NCBI GenBank assembly: GCA_937895705.1
Contig: CALBKM010000045.1
Location: forward strand, 96,084-160,083
Direction of reading: 5' to 3'
Origin: an uncultured Clostridia bacterium
GTDB lineage: Bacteria; Bacillota; Clostridia; Lachnospirales; Lachnospiraceae
DNA length: 64,000 nt
In this document: piece after piece, positions 16,282 to 25,462 of the stretch
How positions within the stretch are numbered: the stretch's first letter is position 1
Layout of the letters: every line of letters starts with the position of its first letter
The notes under the pieces: generated by a model
Told to the model about the DNA's origin: nothing
What the model saw: the letters and a program-made list of their open reading frames with translations, nothing else
Database searches by the model: none
Translations under genes and position numbers: made by a program

Positions 16282-17766
16282 TTACTTTTGTCTGTTCTTA
16301 TTGGTTTCCGCGATCAACGCATCCCACTCGTTTGCAATCAGCTTTACCTGTTCCGCCGGCAACGTTTTTTCAAACGGATAGTTCCACAAAAGAGACTCTC
16401 CTATAACATCTCCGAGACCGTACACAACGGATGTTTTCAGCTGTTTTACCTTAGTTGCGTCGGCAAAATATTGCAATGTTTCATCCGCCACTCTTTCGTC
16501 GGTAAAATAATCCACTTCTCCGTCCACAATTTTTGTATACCAGAAAGGGAAACCGTAATATTCCTGCCATCCCTCGCCTCCTTCTTCCGCCATAAGTTGT
16601 GAAGTATACAAGTTGTAGACAAAGGCAATATCGGACGCGGTCTTTTCATCGTAGCAGGACGGTATCACTACAATATCGTCACAAACGTAACTGCAATAAG
16701 ACTCCGCGCCGTCCGGCTTCGGCGGCATAGCAAAACCGATTTCATCCTCCATACAATCTCCGTAATAATCGGAAGGCTGACAAATCAAAATCTCATTAAA
16801 CTGCATGGCTGCCTTTCCCTCTTGAAAGGCCGGTATAAAATAATCCCACTGGGAATCCTCCGGCTGCGGCATTTCATAGCCTTTCCGGTACAAATCCACC
16901 GCGAACTCCATGGCCTTTTGTACCTTCGGAGACTCCAGATTGTTATATACCAAACCGTTTTCGTCTATTCCCACAAAATCTTCTCCCGTAGAAGCAACCA
17001 GCACCTGAAGTGTAGCACTCCCCTGACTGACGGAGCCGTACACATCCGTCTCCCCGTCTCCGTCCGTATCTCTGGTAACAATTTTGCAAATCTCTTCAAA
17101 CTTCGACCAGGTCCATTCCCCCACAGCCTGCAGGTCGTAAATAATGTCCGGATCAAGCCCTGCCTCTTCCAGCAGACGTTTATTGAAAACCACACCGCCC
17201 TTGGGCTCCGAAGCACCTGCTTTCATTCCGTAAATACTGTCCCCTACCGTCATAAGTTCCCTTACACTGTCATTCCATTTTTCCTCGGAAAAGTCCAGTT
17301 CCTCCAAAGTAGCCAAATCATAAAAAAGCCCCTCTGTCATAGGTGTGGCCACAAACCGGTAATCAAGCTCAAACAGCTGCGCACTCGGATTTCCCTGCAA
17401 TACCGAGTTTACATACTCCTCCACCATAGATCCCCAGCCTGCCACTGTCTTTTTCTTTATTTTGAAATTATATTTCTCCATCAGTTCCTCCCGGTACCGT
17501 TCCACCGGATCCGGTTGCCATTCCGGAATTCGCGCCGGCTCTTCCGGCGTCCAATGGTTTCCGATAATAATCTCCATCCCTTTCAAATCCCTGAAAGGAA
17601 CCTCCGTGGGTGTCGGCGGCACCGGCGTGGCAGTTGCACACTTTTCGTAATACCACTCCGAAGGCGTCGGTGTCACCTGCGGCTTCGGATTCTTTTTGCA
17701 TCCCGTCAGCACACCGCACAATATCGAAAGCACAAACAAACTTCCCATGATTTTTCTTTTATGCAT
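16282..17766 (-). CDS. extracellular sugar-binding lipoprotein (ABC family 1 type), orphan
   Basis: A 494-residue lipoprotein: basic start MHKRK, hydrophobic stretch and lipobox LTGC, then a Pro/Thr-rich spacer (TPTPSE...PVPPTPTEVP) and a periplasmic-binding fold of the sugar solute-binding type (GGVVFNKRLLEEAGLDP, then WTWSKFEEICK). It contains a Ca-like DTDGDGETDVYG loop. The start is placed at the Met after GGGAGG with 8 bases. No ABC permease or ATPase lies nearby, so it either serves distant permeases or acts as a sensor. thrS follows with its own promoter. Confidence 0.88.
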   Translation of the reverse strand: MHKRKIMGSLFVLSILCGVLTGCKKNPKPQVTPTPSEWYYEKCATATPVPPTPTEVPFRDLKGMEIIIGNHWTPEEPARIPEWQPDPVERYREELMEKYNFKIKKKTVAGWGSMVEEYVNSVLQGNPSAQLFELDYRFVATPMTEGLFYDLATLEELDFSEEKWNDSVRELMTVGDSIYGMKAGASEPKGGVVFNKRLLEEAGLDPDIIYDLQAVGEWTWSKFEEICKIVTRDTDGDGETDVYGSVSQGSATLQVLVASTGEDFVGIDENGLVYNNLESPKVQKAMEFAVDLYRKGYEMPQPEDSQWDYFIPAFQEGKAAMQFNEILICQPSDYYGDCMEDEIGFAMPPKPDGAESYCSYVCDDIVVIPSCYDEKTASDIAFVYNLYTSQLMAEEGGEGWQEYYGFPFWYTKIVDGEVDYFTDERVADETLQYFADATKVKQLKTSVVYGLGDVIGESLLWNYPFEKTLPAEQVKLIANEWDALIAETNKNRQK

Positions 17767-17815
17767 CGTACATACCTCCCTCATAACACACGCTTACATT
17801 TTCTGTTTCGGCTTG

Positions 17816-18763
17816 TCACCATTCCTTCTTCACAGGGTAAAACATCACCGCATATCCCTCATTATTGGTAACAAAGACCACCCTGGCACTTTTCGACTCA
17901 TATAAGGTTGCGTACTCTCCTCTGTTTAACGCTTCCTTCAACGCAACCTCGAAATCCTCCACCGTAAATCTTGTCAATGAATCAAATTTTCTTAACATAT
18001 TATGGCAAAGAAGTATATCCGGCGTTTCTCCCTTTGTTTTAAATTCAACGCAATGAAGCTGTTCCGTTGCCGTATCAAAATCAACTCGCACGGAAAAGTC
18101 TCCCGCACCTCGATAGTCCCGATATGTGGCGAAACGAAAATATATCGTCTCTCCTTCCGCAGAGCAAAGATTACTGTACACGGAACTATCCTCCGTAACT
18201 TCATACACCGCCTTCCATTGCTCCGAAAGCCACTGTTCAAACGTCGTTAGACACAAGTCGGCATGGGGTTCGTCACAGAAATATCCCAGTTCTTTTATAT
18301 CCTCCGGATGATAATAAAACACTGTGTGATTTCTCTCGAGCACACGATCCGCAGGAGTAAGCTTTTGTATCGCCAGTTTTCTGTCAAAACGATTTCTGTG
18401 AAACTCCAGCTCTTCGTCGGAAAGCATCACTTCCTCTTCAAAATATCGCCTGTTCGCCTCTTCCTCCGCTTTCATCCTGTCCGAAACAATCTGAATTCCG
18501 TCTATAAAATCCGACAAAAAAGGTCCGGCGCCGGCAAGAAGAGCCGACAAACCGACGCCGAAAAATGCGGCCTTTTTCTTCTTTTTCCCTTCTGCGGTCT
18601 TTTGAGTTCTATCATCCAAAGACCGTACGTCTGCCTCTCCTGCCTTTTGTTGTACTTCCTTCTCATATATCGAAGCATTACTCTCATAGCTCTTTACAAA
18701 ACGCCGGCAATTCTTACACCAACGTCCCTTTAGCTCCCTGTCACACACGGTACAAAGTTTCAT
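17816..18763 (-). CDS. zinc-ribbon membrane protein, paralogue A
   Basis: A 315-residue protein of unknown function. It begins with a zinc ribbon (CTVCDREL...WCKNC), then a Lys-rich stretch, one transmembrane helix (~70-90) and a C-terminal domain from ~145 containing LGYFCDEPHADL, FEQWLSEQW, YRDYRGAGDFSVRV and DTATEQLH. The same order and motifs occur in the upstream neighbour, so these are tandem paralogues. GGAGGG supports the start. The C-terminal domain is predicted to be outside the cytoplasm, assuming the zinc ribbon is inside. Function unknown. Confidence 0.75.
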   Translation of the reverse strand: MKLCTVCDRELKGRWCKNCRRFVKSYESNASIYEKEVQQKAGEADVRSLDDRTQKTAEGKKKKKAAFFGVGLSALLAGAGPFLSDFIDGIQIVSDRMKAEEEANRRYFEEEVMLSDEELEFHRNRFDRKLAIQKLTPADRVLERNHTVFYYHPEDIKELGYFCDEPHADLCLTTFEQWLSEQWKAVYEVTEDSSVYSNLCSAEGETIYFRFATYRDYRGAGDFSVRVDFDTATEQLHCVEFKTKGETPDILLCHNMLRKFDSLTRFTVEDFEVALKEALNRGEYATLYESKSARVVFVTNNEGYAVMFYPVKKEW

Positions 18764-18815
18764 ACACCCTCCAAATTACAGAAGAGGCATCCAATATGCC
18801 TCTTCCTTCGCTCAA

Positions 18816-19901
18816 TTAATATTCATATGTAGCCGGATAGAAAGTAATAGAATAGTAGTCTTCATAAACCTGGGCATCAATCATTATCGCATCGGAAGTA
18901 TACACCTTAGCATACTCACTTTCTTCCAACGCCTTCTTCAGATTTTCTTTAAAAAACTTCTGGGTCCAATCCGTATCCGGATCAAATTTCTTCAAAGCAG
19001 AATAGTACAATGCTGTTTCGTCCACATCTTCCATTGCAACAAAGCTGAGCATATGCAGTTGCTGGGTTGCCGTATCGTAACCGACACGTACCGCAAAATC
19101 ATCACCGGCATAATAATCGCGGTACAAAGAAAAGCTTATCCAGGTCCCTATTCCGTCCTCGTAAAGATAATTCTGATATTCGGAAATTCCCTCTTCGATT
19201 TCATAGGAATCCAACCAATTCTCCGAAAGCCATTCTTCGAACTCCGGTACCTTCATGTCATAATGTGCCTCATCACAGGCAAATCCTAAGTTTACAACAT
19301 CCCTCGGGTCATAATACAGGAACGTATAATCATCCTCCGCGTACTCATCCGTCGGCACCAACTTCTCCAAAGCCGCCAGTTTTTCTTCGTACGCCGGTCC
19401 TTCATTCTCTTCCTCTTCCGGGTCCTTTTGCGCCGGAGTCTCGGCAAACGGATCGTCCGCTTCGTGCTCTTCGTTGAAGCCTTCCTTAAACTCCTCCGAT
19501 ATAGCACCGACACAATTGGTAATCGTAGGAACAAGTGCCCCAATAAGATTAAAAATAACATATAACACAATCAGTATTACCGCAAGCTTTCCTTTTCCTT
19601 TCTTCTTGCCGTTTCCGGTACTTTTCGTACCTGCGGTTGACTGTGTTCCCGCTGTAGTCTGCGTTCTCGTTGTCGTCTGTGTATAGGTCTGCCTTGTGGC
19701 AGTTGTACCGGTACTGCCTGTACGAGCCGTGCTTCTTTGCGCATTTCCTCCGGTATGATAAGTACAATTCGCATCGTTTCTCGGATTGTGGGACTCATTA
19801 AAATGAATTCCCTCCGAGATGTTGTAGGTTTTAACAAACCGGTGACAATTTTTACACCAGGTACCTTCTATTTTTTTATCGCAAATCGAACAAAGCTTCA
19901 T
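18816..19901 (-). CDS. zinc-ribbon membrane protein, paralogue B
   Basis: A 361-residue paralogue of the next gene. N-terminal zinc ribbon CSICDKKIEGTWCKNC, a Thr/Gly/Gln-rich repetitive segment (~70-115, TxTxx repeats such as TQTTTRTQTTAGTQSTAG), a transmembrane helix (~123-150), an acidic linker (EEENEGPAYEE) and a C-terminal domain with LGFACDEAHYDM, FEEWLSENW, YRDYYAGDDFAVRV and DTATQQLH. The start is the Met before KLCSICD, after GAGG; an earlier in-frame Met has no ribosome site. The gap to paralogue A is 52 bp, so they are likely co-transcribed. Function unknown. Confidence 0.75.
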   Translation of the reverse strand: MKLCSICDKKIEGTWCKNCHRFVKTYNISEGIHFNESHNPRNDANCTYHTGGNAQRSTARTGSTGTTATRQTYTQTTTRTQTTAGTQSTAGTKSTGNGKKKGKGKLAVILIVLYVIFNLIGALVPTITNCVGAISEEFKEGFNEEHEADDPFAETPAQKDPEEEENEGPAYEEKLAALEKLVPTDEYAEDDYTFLYYDPRDVVNLGFACDEAHYDMKVPEFEEWLSENWLDSYEIEEGISEYQNYLYEDGIGTWISFSLYRDYYAGDDFAVRVGYDTATQQLHMLSFVAMEDVDETALYYSALKKFDPDTDWTQKFFKENLKKALEESEYAKVYTSDAIMIDAQVYEDYYSITFYPATYEY

Positions 19902-19977
19902 AATATTCCCTCGTTTCCAACCAACTGCATCCGCAGTCTTCTGTCTCCCGTATTGTAACACACTCTCCGTGGTCTGT

Positions 19978-21387
19978 CTACGCCAACTTAGTCAGGCGTT
20001 CCTCAAACTCTTCCACAGGGAGCGGTTTATCAAACAAATATCCCTGGGCATGGTAACAATTGTTTTCTTTTAAGATAGTTACCTGCTCCGTCGTTTCCAC
20101 GCCTTCCGCGATACACTCCAAACCAAGATTCTGCGCCATTCCGATGATATGCTTCAACATAACCTTTTTCTGATTATCTTCGTCCTCCTCTTCACTTCCG
20201 TCCGGTAAAAAGCTCTTATCAATCTTTAATACCTTCCACGGCATCTCACGAATCAGATTCAACGAAGAATATCCCACGCCGAAATCATCCACCGCAACGC
20301 TGAACCCCAACGTACGGAAGGCAATTACAATCTGCTTTAATTCCCGGAAGTCCACATCCGTGGTTGTCTCCGTCAGTTCCAGTTCAATAAACTCATGCGG
20401 CACATGATACCGGTCTACAATCTCTACCACGTGTTCTACCAGATTCATATCCCCCAAATGTACTCTGGACAAATTGACGGACACCCGTACCAGCGTTTTC
20501 CCTTCCGACTGCCAACGTCCCAAATCACGGCATACGCGCTCCAGAACATAAAAGTCCAAATCGCAAATCAGATGGCTCTGTTCCAGTACCGGAATAAACC
20601 GATACGGCAAAATCATCTCCCCGTCATGCTTCCAGCGACAAAGCGCTTCCGCACCGTTCAACCGGTAATTCTTTAACATTACTTTCGGCTGGTAGAAAAC
20701 CATAAACTCTTCGTTTTTTAACGCCTCGTCAAATACACTCTCTACCCATTTCTCGTTTTCTACCGACTGCATCAGTGTTTCGTCAAAAAACACATACGGC
20801 ACTCTCTGTACATGCTTCGCTATATTCCAAGCCATGCCGATACGGTCCATAATCTCCTCTCCGGTCTTTTGCTCCGTAATTTCATAATACCCGGCACAAG
20901 CACTGAGCACTGCCTTTTTCTTCTCCTTAAATACAACTTCAATTTGTGTTCCCACCAGATAATTCGTCACGTAGGAAAGACGCTCTTTTCGAAACAGTAT
21001 TGTAAACGTGTCACCCTGTATACGGCACACGCAACCGTCTTCCCCCAACCCTCTTTGAAGTTTTACAATAAATTTATTTAAAATCTTAGTTCCGGTATCT
21101 CGTCCGAACTGATGGTTCACAACCGAAAAACGTTTCATGTCAAACCGGCATGCGACATAATTTACGATTTCACCGGATGCAATCATATCATCAATGTATT
21201 TAAAGAAATAATTTAAACTGAACACATCTATGGAATCTGCCCGGAAACTCAGCTTGTCTGCCATTTGTCGCATTTCGCGCAAATTGTCCAAAGCCTCCGT
21301 ATTTTCCGGTGAAACCAAACTCTCGGTAGCTTTCAGTTTTTCCATAAACTCATTCACTACTTTTGCATAAGAATCATTATGTCTCAT
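19978..21387 (-). CDS. EAL-domain c-di-GMP phosphodiesterase with degenerate GGDEF
   Basis: A 469-residue cytoplasmic protein. A GGDEF-like domain (~55-205) has RIQGDTF where the catalytic GGDEF should be, so it is not a cyclase; it may bind GTP as a regulatory domain. The EAL domain (~215-469) looks complete: EAL at 247-249, VNLSR, ELTETT, VDDFGVGYSS, LKIDKSF and AEGVET. It should hydrolyse c-di-GMP to pGpG. The start follows AAGGAG and lies 13 bases past the stop of the PocR gene, so the two are coupled and probably form one signalling unit. Confidence 0.88.
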   Translation of the reverse strand: MRHNDSYAKVVNEFMEKLKATESLVSPENTEALDNLREMRQMADKLSFRADSIDVFSLNYFFKYIDDMIASGEIVNYVACRFDMKRFSVVNHQFGRDTGTKILNKFIVKLQRGLGEDGCVCRIQGDTFTILFRKERLSYVTNYLVGTQIEVVFKEKKKAVLSACAGYYEITEQKTGEEIMDRIGMAWNIAKHVQRVPYVFFDETLMQSVENEKWVESVFDEALKNEEFMVFYQPKVMLKNYRLNGAEALCRWKHDGEMILPYRFIPVLEQSHLICDLDFYVLERVCRDLGRWQSEGKTLVRVSVNLSRVHLGDMNLVEHVVEIVDRYHVPHEFIELELTETTTDVDFRELKQIVIAFRTLGFSVAVDDFGVGYSSLNLIREMPWKVLKIDKSFLPDGSEEEDEDNQKKVMLKHIIGMAQNLGLECIAEGVETTEQVTILKENNCYHAQGYLFDKPLPVEEFEERLTKLA

Positions 21388-21400
21388 CCTGTCGTTCTCC

Positions 21401-22675
21401 TTAACTTTCAGTAACTTCCAACTGTGGCAACTCAACTAAAAACACGGTTCCTTCCGATTCCTTACTGGTAACCGAAATCCTTCCCTGCATCTGGCGTACA
21501 AACAAATCCACAATAGACAGGGAGAAATCCTCGCTCTCCTCCCTCTCTTTATAACGCAAAATACCTCGGGAGAAGTAATCATTAAACACCTTCAACGTAC
21601 TTTCCGAAAACACTTTTCCTCTGTCGCATATCTGTATTTCCAGCACATGGGCATAAGACTCTTTTCTGCCGGACACAAGAATCTCAATCTCCGCCTCCTT
21701 CATGCAATCCTTCTTAAATGTAACCGCATTGGACACCAGCTTTGCCAACATCTGCCCGATACGTCCGCTGTCGCCTAATAAATAGTCCGGTACATCCTCC
21801 GCAATCCGGTAGGAAAGTTTCACATTCTTTGCCTTCGCTTCCTCTTCTTCCAGGTCCACGACAGCCTGGACTACTTCGCGAATCGAATATACTGCCTCGT
21901 AAAGTGCCACATTACCGTCCGAAAATTTCATATAATCCACAATATCGCCGATAATGGAGTAGGTTGTGGTTCCGTTGGTTAGCATTGTATCAATGACATC
22001 CATAACCGATTCCACGCTTCCGTTCTTTACCACCTCGCGCAATGCCTCAATCCATTCACTCATATTCTCATGCAAATCCGAACTCAAATCCATCAAAAAA
22101 TGAGACTGGGAACGTGCCGCACGCTCCAAATTACGGTATTTATCGATTGCCATGTAATTCTGATAAGCCATCTCCGACAATACATTCGCCACAATTCCCA
22201 AAAACTTCGCAGACTTTTTCAGCTCTTTTTTTCCGATGGTGTTTGTATTCTCCATGGCATGATAATAGCTTTCGTATTCAATCCCCAGCTCTTTTGCAGT
22301 TTCCTTCAATGCTTCTTCGTCAATCTTGGAAGAAATCCGCACCTGTCCGCCCAAAAAGCATCCCAACAGCTTGTCTCCCATCATAATCGGAGAGGCAAAG
22401 TCCGCCAGACCCGCATGGCAGACGTACACTACCGGTTCTCCGCTTTCCAACGCCCTCACCGCCGCATTCTTGTCGCTTTCCACACAACGTTGGTAACCCA
22501 TTTCCGACTGTCTGGTATACTTCATGCAAAAATCCGTAAAGGCACTGCCCTTTGTAACCGGCTTACCGTCCGCATCCGTCGTCAACGCCGCCATTCCTGT
22601 ATATTTAGAAAACTCATCCTGAATCTTCTGTAATAATTCAATATCAATCAAATCCGTAAGTAATAATTCTGCCAT
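21401..22675 (-). CDS. PocR-domain sensor with histidine-kinase-like module lacking the phosphorylatable His
   Basis: A 424-residue cytoplasmic protein. Residues ~5-170 form a PocR ligand-binding domain (LLQKIQDEFSKYTGMAA, VYVCHAGLADFASPI, GGQVR), known for binding small hydrocarbon derivatives or sugars. Then a dimerisation helix and an ATPase-like domain follow. The H-box SHDIRTP is here SSDLHEN (198-204), with Ser at the His position; the N-box Asn is kept (KLVSNAVTF), but the G1 box reads DRGKVF and the G2 Gly residues are gone (FSLSIV). It therefore looks like a pseudokinase that senses a ligand and signals by contact. GGAGGGG fixes the start. Coupled to the EAL gene. Confidence 0.8.
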   Translation of the reverse strand: MAELLLTDLIDIELLQKIQDEFSKYTGMAALTTDADGKPVTKGSAFTDFCMKYTRQSEMGYQRCVESDKNAAVRALESGEPVVYVCHAGLADFASPIMMGDKLLGCFLGGQVRISSKIDEEALKETAKELGIEYESYYHAMENTNTIGKKELKKSAKFLGIVANVLSEMAYQNYMAIDKYRNLERAARSQSHFLMDLSSDLHENMSEWIEALREVVKNGSVESVMDVIDTMLTNGTTTYSIIGDIVDYMKFSDGNVALYEAVYSIREVVQAVVDLEEEEAKAKNVKLSYRIAEDVPDYLLGDSGRIGQMLAKLVSNAVTFKKDCMKEAEIEILVSGRKESYAHVLEIQICDRGKVFSESTLKVFNDYFSRGILRYKEREESEDFSLSIVDLFVRQMQGRISVTSKESEGTVFLVELPQLEVTES

Positions 22676-22831
22676 ACCTGTCCCCTCCGGTGAGCACAAT
22701 TTCCTTTTTACCATCTTATATCATATCACATTTCAACAAATTTGTCCATATTTTTTATATATTCTCATCCTTTTCTTCTCCAAAATCCGTTCTTCTGATA
22801 AAATTTGCAGATATTTGCATCTTTCATGTAT

Positions 22832-22873
22832 AAAAAAACGCACTGTTGCAAGTGCTTTCATTACAACAGTGCG
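22832..22873 (-). terminator. intrinsic terminator of the SPFH/RHH operon
   Basis: Minus strand: CGCACTGTTG ... CAACAGTGCG (10-bp perfect stem) followed by TTTTTTT. Confidence 0.92.
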
Positions 22874-22882
22874 CCGAACCGA

Positions 22883-23149
22883 TTACTTATCTTTTTTTCT
22901 TTTTCTGACACATTCCGCCAGCAAATACTCAATCTGCCCGTTAATGGAACGAAAATCCTCTTCCGCCCAGGCAGCAAGCTCCTCCCACAGCGCTGCGGAA
23001 AGTCTTAGCGGCACTTGCTTTTTCGCCTTTTCCTTCTCCTTTAACGCTTTTTCCTTTTGTCGCACCTCTGCTTCCATGGCGGCAAGGTGCGCTAAACGTT
23101 TTTGTAACGCCTCTTCCCTTTCCTCCGGCGTAAGCATCGTTTCACTCAT
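22883..23149 (-). CDS. small ribbon-helix-helix-like protein
   Basis: An 88-residue protein. The N-terminal half is a charged coiled-coil-like helix (EEREEALQKRLAHLAAM and EKALKEKEKAKKQ); the C-terminal half VPLRLSAALWEELAAWAEED followed by FRSINGQIEYLL resembles Arc/MetJ ribbon-helix-helix DNA-binding proteins. It begins 3 bases after the SPFH gene stops, so it is co-translated. It may be an autoregulator of that gene or an adaptor; DNA binding is inferred only from the motif. Confidence 0.7.
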   Translation of the reverse strand: MSETMLTPEEREEALQKRLAHLAAMEAEVRQKEKALKEKEKAKKQVPLRLSAALWEELAAWAEEDFRSINGQIEYLLAECVRKRKKDK

Positions 23150-23152
23150 GGA

Positions 23153-24181
23153 TTAATAAATGGAGCCGCTGTTTACAATCGGCTGGGCATCCTTGTTGCC
23201 GCAAAGAACTACGAGAAGATTGCTTACCATGGCTGCCTTTCTCTCCTCATCCAGCACTACGATTTCTTCCTCTCCGAGCTGATCGATGGCCATCTTTACC
23301 ATACTGACAGCGCCTTCCACAATCTTCTGACGGGCTGCGATAATGGCCTCTGCCTGCTGACGCTGAAGCATGGCTGCCGCAATTTCCTCGGAGTATGCAA
23401 GGTGGGTAATACGCACATCGATAATCTCAAGACCGCCGTCCGCAACTCTGGTCTGCAGTTCCTGTTCCATCTGCTCCGCTATTTCGTTACTGCTTCCGCG
23501 TAAGGTCTTTTCCGCAGAGTCCTCCTCCATGGTATCGTACGGATAAAGTCTTGCAATATTACGGATGACGGAATCACACTGGGTAGAAAGAAACTGTTCG
23601 AAATTCTCCACATTAAATACCGCTGCCGTCGGGTCTGCTACCTTCCAGATAACATTTGCTCCGATAATGATCGGGTTACCAAGCACATCGTTTACCTTCT
23701 GACGATCGTTATTTAAGGTTCTGGTACGAAGAGAAATCTTCTTGCTCGGCATACTCACCGCCACACCGGCAGCCGGAACTCCCGTTGCCACATTCACCGC
23801 GGTTGTTGTTGGACTGTTGCCGTTTACCTTTGCCGGAGCCACCGCACTGCAAAACGGATTCACATAATAAAAACCCGGCTCCTTTACGGTACCGTAATAT
23901 TTACCGAACAAGGTAAATACCATCGCCTGATTCGGCTGGATAATGTGAAAACCGCAGGTAAATATAATCATACCTATTAATCCCAGAATACTTACTACCA
24001 ACAATGTCACTCCCAGACCAACCAATCCGGCTCCGCCATCAGCACCCACCGCCAAGAAAATAATGCCGAATACAAACGCCGCAATGTCCGCAACCCATCC
24101 GAGCAGGTTAAGTAACAAATACAAGCCACCGGACTTTACCTTTGCCGCCTTCTCTTCCACAACACTAATCTTATGTTCCAT
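23153..24181 (-). CDS. SPFH/Band-7 (stomatin-like) membrane protein
   Basis: A 342-residue protein with two N-terminal transmembrane helices (~22-45 and ~50-76) and an SPFH domain (FHIIQPNQAMVFTLFGKYYG, WKVADPTAAVFNVENFEQF), ending in an Ala/Gln/Arg-rich helix (AAAMLQRQQAEAIIAARQK) that drives oligomerisation. Such proteins scaffold membrane microdomains and associated proteases. AAGGAGGAG precedes the start. It is first in a two-gene operon with the RHH-like protein, with its own strong promoter and terminator. Confidence 0.9.
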   Translation of the reverse strand: MEHKISVVEEKAAKVKSGGLYLLLNLLGWVADIAAFVFGIIFLAVGADGGAGLVGLGVTLLVVSILGLIGMIIFTCGFHIIQPNQAMVFTLFGKYYGTVKEPGFYYVNPFCSAVAPAKVNGNSPTTTAVNVATGVPAAGVAVSMPSKKISLRTRTLNNDRQKVNDVLGNPIIIGANVIWKVADPTAAVFNVENFEQFLSTQCDSVIRNIARLYPYDTMEEDSAEKTLRGSSNEIAEQMEQELQTRVADGGLEIIDVRITHLAYSEEIAAAMLQRQQAEAIIAARQKIVEGAVSMVKMAIDQLGEEEIVVLDEERKAAMVSNLLVVLCGNKDAQPIVNSGSIY

Positions 24182-24234
24182 GTCTATACTCCTCCTTGCT
24201 TTAGATATTTATGTGATATCCTTTTGATATCATC

Positions 24235-24263
24235 ATAATAGCACTCGATTTTTGTTTTGTCAA
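24235..24263 (-). promoter_or_regulatory. sigma-A promoter of the SPFH operon
   Basis: TTGACA (24258-24263), 17-bp spacer, TATTAT (24235-24240), minus strand. Confidence 0.9.
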
Positions 24264-24270
24264 GGGGGAA

Positions 24271-24313
24271 ATAAAAAAAAGAAAGGTTTTCGGATTATCT
24301 CCAAAACCTTTCT
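24271..24313 (-). terminator. intrinsic terminator of the Nudix/membrane-protein operon
   Basis: Minus strand: AGAAAGGTTTTGG ... CCGAAAACCTTTCT followed by a run of eight T. Confidence 0.92.
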
Positions 24314-24386
24314 GACTTCTCGTCCTCACTTATTCTATTTCACCATGTTGCCTTTTCCTCATGCATTCATAATCGTCTTCCGCCCG

Positions 24387-24824
24387 TTACAACATATTCA
24401 CATTATAAAACTGCAAGAACCATCCGTGCCCGTCGCTCTCCACACTTTCCTCCAATGCCTTCAACCCTTTTAACAGATACTCTTTCTTTTCTGCCTCTAT
24501 GCCCCGCAAAAGCACTGCTTCTTTGGCCCACCGAAGCTCCGTACTGCCGTCAAAACCGTATTCTCCCTGTACATTCTCCAATTGTGACATCAACCTTGCA
24601 AGATGATGTAACTCCCCTGCAAGCAACTGCGCATGATATGCATCTTCACTTGCAATATAAGCGTTATAGCATTCAATCGCACTACCGACAGACTGACTGA
24701 TTTCCGCCTCCAAGTGTTCTGTCAATACATGTTTTTTATAGGCCGGAATTCCTTTTACCAAACCAAACATCACCAGTCCCAAGCCTACCAATCCCACAAT
24801 CATATACTTTGCCTTTTTCTTCAT
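24387..24824 (-). CDS. small membrane-anchored protein of unknown function
   Basis: A 145-residue protein with one N-terminal transmembrane helix (~7-27) after a KKK start, then a helical soluble domain (~35-140) probably outside the membrane. No family recognised. It begins 18 bases after a Nudix hydrolase gene and is followed by a strong terminator, so the two form an operon. Confidence 0.7.
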   Translation of the reverse strand: MKKKAKYMIVGLVGLGLVMFGLVKGIPAYKKHVLTEHLEAEISQSVGSAIECYNAYIASEDAYHAQLLAGELHHLARLMSQLENVQGEYGFDGSTELRWAKEAVLLRGIEAEKKEYLLKGLKALEESVESDGHGWFLQFYNVNML

Positions 24825-24842
24825 TTGTCCCTTCTCCCTTTC

Positions 24843-25364
24843 CTACTCTTTCATTTCTTCTCCGTTTAACTCCGCTCGCATCAGCCGGTCCCCGTGATAA
24901 CAAAGCTTCAGTGAGAAAAACGGCACCCCTTCGGAAAGCAACCGAAAAAATACCTTGTCTCCTTCCCAAAGATTCAGTTCCTCGATTCGGTCCTTTTTCA
25001 CCCATTCCAAATCGCCCTCATTACATTCGGAAAGTTCCTCATCATCTACTGTCGCGGTAAACAGACACATATACTCCCAGTCATCCCAAGACTCACCATC
25101 GTACGCATTCGCAGACTCTCTGAAGCAAAAGGTCACAATGCCCCGAAAACAAAGCTTCTTTAAGGTCAGCCCCGTCTCCTCAAGCGCCTCCCTGCGGATG
25201 CACTCCTCCGGGCTCTCTCCTGCCTCAAAATGCCCGCCGATACCGATCCACTTATCCTTATTCACGTCGTTTACCTTCTTCACCCGGTGAAGCATCAAAT
25301 AGGCGTCTTCTTTTTCCGCATAACACAGGGTTGTCAGTCGCGGTGCTGTGTGTCTATTTTCCAT
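24843..25364 (-). CDS. Nudix hydrolase, MutT/8-oxo-dGTPase-like
   Basis: A 173-residue Nudix enzyme: TTLCYAEKEDAYLMLHRVKK, then the box GGHFEAGESPEECIRREALE followed by ETGL. The start LMLHR...KDKWIGIGGHFE is typical of 8-oxo-dGTP diphosphatases. The start is the Met after AAAGGAG (9 bases). Clean promoter upstream. One of three Nudix genes in the window, all of different subgroups. Confidence 0.88.
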   Translation of the reverse strand: MENRHTAPRLTTLCYAEKEDAYLMLHRVKKVNDVNKDKWIGIGGHFEAGESPEECIRREALEETGLTLKKLCFRGIVTFCFRESANAYDGESWDDWEYMCLFTATVDDEELSECNEGDLEWVKKDRIEELNLWEGDKVFFRLLSEGVPFFSLKLCYHGDRLMRAELNGEEMKE

Positions 25365-25401
25365 GATTGTGAACTCCTTTCCTATCAATTTTTACTCATA
25401 A

Positions 25402-25430
25402 ATCATACCATACATTGACCTAACATTCAA
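25402..25430 (-). promoter_or_regulatory. sigma-A promoter of the Nudix operon
   Basis: TTGAAT (25425-25430), 17-bp spacer, TATGAT (25402-25407), minus strand. Confidence 0.8.
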
Positions 25431-25462
25431 CACAAGTAATGCCATCTCTCTTCGAAGTAACA

